DNA of 64,000 nt from Paramacrobiotus metropolitanus (taxonomy: Eukaryota > Tardigrada > Eutardigrada > Parachela > Macrobiotidae): positions 372,001 through 436,000 of the forward strand of contig NW_026570262.1 in assembly GCF_019649055.1 (NCBI RefSeq). Direction: 5' to 3'. The notes beneath the pieces were generated by a model. That model was given only the letters and a program-made list of their open reading frames with translations. It searched no databases and was not told the origin of the DNA. A program made the position numbers and the translations under genes. Below, one piece after another: positions 60,878 to 64,000 of this stretch; position 1 is the first letter of the stretch, and each line of letters opens with the position of its first letter.

Positions 60878-63800
60878 ATGTCGGGGAGTATTTCGGAGGA
60901 GACGTACGCCCGCGGCCTCGGCGGGCAGGGACGGTCGGGCTCCCTGAGTCAGGCGGGGGGTCGCATGTTCCACTACACGGACGCCATTGTCTGCGGTGTG
61001 CCTGACAGTTTCATCCGCGGTCAGACGTCGCTGTCGCTGGCCACCCCGGTGGATGTGCGTAAAGCTCGCGATCAGCACCGTGTGTACGTGGATGTACTGC
61101 GGAAATTGGGGATGGATGTGTGGGAATTAGGTGAGGGGAGTGGCAAGCACGAGCCGTCATGGCGTGACTGTCTTTTTGTTCTGGCATTTTTGTCATTTTA
61201 TTCATTTTCATGTGTGTGTGTGACTGTTTTTCACATGCGACTCCGGAGAGCGTAATTTTTCGTTTTTCAAAAAATTATTCGATTCAAAGAAATTTTTCTA
61301 AAAGGTGTACGGTTGCATAACTTGCATTAAATTACGTTATATAATTTTATAATGTACTCTTAATAAATTTATGCCAGTTTTTAGTTGATCGAGAAAATCA
61401 GTTTTTTGTTGAAGAAAAATGTTTTAGAATGTGCTGAATTTCTAAACATTGGAAAGAGAATTTCTAAACATTGAAAGTTAAAATGTTAATTAATTAATTT
61501 TAGTTTTCATCCAATTAGTGCGTGATTAACTGATCTGTGGAATTTTCGTGCTTGAAATTCAGGTGCATTATAAAACGTTGTTTTGGAATTTAAAATTCTG
61601 TTCTTAATTCTGTTTTCAGCAGGAAAAATTTGGTACGGAACACCTTGCGGTGTACCCAGTTTATCTTAATTTAAAAAAATAAATTTGCTGCAAGAAGTCC
61701 GTAATAATTGTGGAATTTATTAATTAGTACGACCTAATATTGGAATTTATTAATTGTTTTCTTGTAGACCCGGATGAAGCCCTTCCCGACAGTCCGTTCG
61801 TGGAGGACACGGCGGTGATTATCGGTCCGACAGCGTTAGTGTGCCGTCCGGGTGTGGCCAGCCGTGAATCTGAGGTACTGTTTGTCTATCTTTTCATATT
61901 GCACAAAAGAGAACACAATGCTCTCGCATCGGACGACGCCGATTAGTCATTGCGAATATTAATTTACTAATAGTGACACACTTCCGAGGAGTGGCAGGCA
62001 TTATTAAAATGATATTAAGGCGGGTAGTGCCATTTCTTAAACTTCCACACTATGTTTTCGAATTTTCTGGGGACGTTTAATGGTCCGAAATTCTTGAATA
62101 TTATTCTTATTTTGCTTTCCAAAAATTTGTATGACCTTAAAATCGGAAAAGAAGTAGCGCCAGATCAGAAACAGATAAAAAATAACAAGTTATTAAAAAG
62201 TTATTCTAGCAAACTGGTTGTGCAATATCTTAGTTTTAATTAACGGTGGAATTGCTGTCTTGCGGTGGGGTTGCACTAGAAGCCGCAGTTCTACATTGTT
62301 GGGCGAATTATCGGAGTTTTTTACGACATGAATGTTTTACGTAATGCGTTTATGGAGTACCCTGTATACGGGAAAATGATATTTTTCAGTTTCTTATACA
62401 CTTGTAAAAAATGCAGTGATTCGTCTGGCAAAAGTTCACTGTAAAAATAAAGTAGATAATTTCTGTAACAGCTAGAAACGGTTTTTTAATAATTTATAAT
62501 ACTATTTTAAATTCGGTGGCGGCTGGAGCAGCCGACTCCGACTGAGCGAGAAGCGGCGACTGCGGTGAAAGTATTGATCCTTTAATCGGATTTTACTTAA
62601 TGCGAAGTCGGGATTTTTCTGCTGCAGGTGAAAGTGGTCAAATCCATCCTGATGAAAGAATTCCCCGACATTGAGCTGGTGGAGATGAAGAATGAACGGG
62701 CGCGGTTGGACGGCGGCGATGTGCTATTCACCGGTAACGAACATTTACCAACAAACACCGTTTTCATGATATTTATTTTTCCATAAATTGTAATATCTTG
62801 TGTGACGCGCTGACAATGGCAGTATGTGTGTTGGCTGCTTTCCGGTCGGCATTGGTGGTCGGTGTTGCGTGGCTGGTTCTTCGCGGCCGCGGCTTAATGG
62901 GTGTTTAGTGTAAGCAATTGTAAAGTCTTGTATGAACAAATATGGCGCTGGATATTCCACTCCGCTGGTTCCGCTCTCGCGCGCGCGGCGCAACAGATTA
63001 GCGCGCTGCTTTGTTGACACAGCAGTGTTGAGGAGAGATAGCGGCGATGAATGTACCGTGGAAAATGAATACCGTTTTGTCATCTGCAGCGCAACACTGG
63101 CTTCTATAGAAAATGATGTTTCACCAGTCGGTTGATTTTTGTAATGTGTGGGTAATTGCCTGAACTAACTTATCCATTATTGCTGGATGATTTTTTTACG
63201 ATATGTAGTTTTTTTTTTATTATCTCACTCAATTTGTGATGATGGACTTGTACGGCAAATTGTTAAAAGTTTTAATTTTTTACAGAATGGACTATTATTT
63301 ACAGTATTAATTAGTTTTAATTAGATTTAATTAACTACTCTGTACACGCTTTTTTTGGCATGGCTTTTTTCGATGGTTTTGAATTTGGCAGAACCTAATG
63401 CAAGAGCAACTGCATTCCCTTTCTAGGAAACTTGTAAATTACCGGCTAAATCAACGGATATTTCGAGGCTTCATTGTTTATCGTGATGCAGTATTGCTGT
63501 TTCCCTGTTGTTGTTGTTTTATTTTACCATTTTTCACTGTTTTATTTATAAATTGGTGGTGCTCTAGGTCGGGAGATCTTTGTGGGCATTTCCAAGCGGA
63601 CAAACGAACTGGGCGCCCAGGAAGTGGCCCGCGCCTTCCCGGATTATCCCTGTTTGGGGGTGCGCGTGGAGAATGCGCTGCACCTGAAGACGCTGGTCAC
63701 CCTGGCCGGGCCGCGCACCCTGGTCGCCGGCGACAGTCCCAGTGCACGCAAAATGGTCCAGGTACACATTTTACATGCGTCCATTTTTCTTTGTTGATAG

Positions 63801-64000
63801 GTGTTAATTTTTGGAACGTTTCCGATAGAAAATTGAGAGCGATGCGATCTACCGCTACGACATCATCCATGTGACGGACGATCTGGCCAACACGGTGTAC
63901 GCCAACGGCACACTGGTGCACAAAGCCGGATATCCCAATGCCGCTAAGGTAAAAAAATGTTCTTTCTTCCGTAAATTGTTTTACAGTTGACTACCATAAA
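60878..64000 (+). CDS. DDAH1: Dimethylarginine dimethylaminohydrolase (DDAH), 3' end outside window
   Basis: Cytosolic enzyme that hydrolyses asymmetric dimethylarginine to citrulline and dimethylamine, relieving nitric-oxide-synthase inhibition. Five exons, all phase-consistent: 60878-61130, 61768-61874, 62628-62733, 63568-63761, 63829-63948 (donor GTAAAA); 260 residues seen, against about 285 in a full vertebrate DDAH. Family motifs in order: FHYTDAIVCGVPDSF, LPDSPFVEDTAVIIGPTALV, LDGGDVLFTG, EIFVGISKRTNELGAQEVA, and LHLKTLVTLAG with the catalytic His (~194). The C-terminal catalytic Cys should lie in the next exon, beyond the edge. The ATG at 60878 gives an N-terminus ~15 residues longer and Gly/Ser-rich; this part is not conserved. 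DDAH1 versus DDAH2 cannot be assigned in an invertebrate. Confidence 0.93.

Overview
The window is eukaryotic nuclear DNA. Coding stretches are split by GT-AG introns, mostly 60-500 bp, and every gene is metazoan in type. The thioester-protein family, the Pins/LGN scaffold and DDAH, together with compact AT-rich introns, suggest a small invertebrate genome. My best guess is a tardigrade or another small ecdysozoan; this is inference, and an arthropod cannot be excluded.

Layout: (i) 1-2255, minus strand: a partial gene for a repeat-rich coiled-coil protein that runs off the left edge. (ii) 2256-5598: non-coding. (iii) 5599-51190: a cluster of six alpha-2-macroglobulin/TEP (CD109-like) genes built from three head-to-head pairs, each with a minus-strand 'A' copy and a plus-strand 'B' copy: A1/B1, A2/B2, A3/B3. 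(iv) 51582-53429, minus: a divergent STE11/MAP3K-like kinase with one frameshift. (v) 55133-59630, minus: GPSM2 (LGN/Pins), three coding exons, complete. (vi) 60878-64000, plus: DDAH (dimethylarginine dimethylaminohydrolase), five exons seen, running off the right edge.

The TEP cluster is the interesting part. By my exon reconstruction only A1 (17 exons, 1,654 aa) keeps the thioester motif GCGEQ. B2 (17 exons, 1,558 aa) is open throughout, but its motif reads GGGEP. A3 is open through 13 full exons and then stops seven codons into exon 14, giving a ~948-aa secreted protein with no thioester domain. A2 has the same truncation plus a 2-bp deletion. B1 has a 7-bp deletion, and B3 has a lost start codon, a 43-bp duplication, a 1-bp deletion and in-frame stops. 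The A genes also carry glycine/tyrosine-rich inserts next to RKKR furin-type sites.

The copies act as internal controls. Comparing them exposes at least three insertions (14935-15376, ~35963-36905, 39639-39778), a precise intron loss in B1, a probable gene-conversion tract between B1 and B2, and conserved blocks in the three bidirectional promoters. The TEP products would be secreted, extracellular innate-immune or matrix proteins. GPSM2 and DDAH are ordinary housekeeping/signalling genes arranged head-to-head. I saw no rRNA, tRNA or CRISPR.
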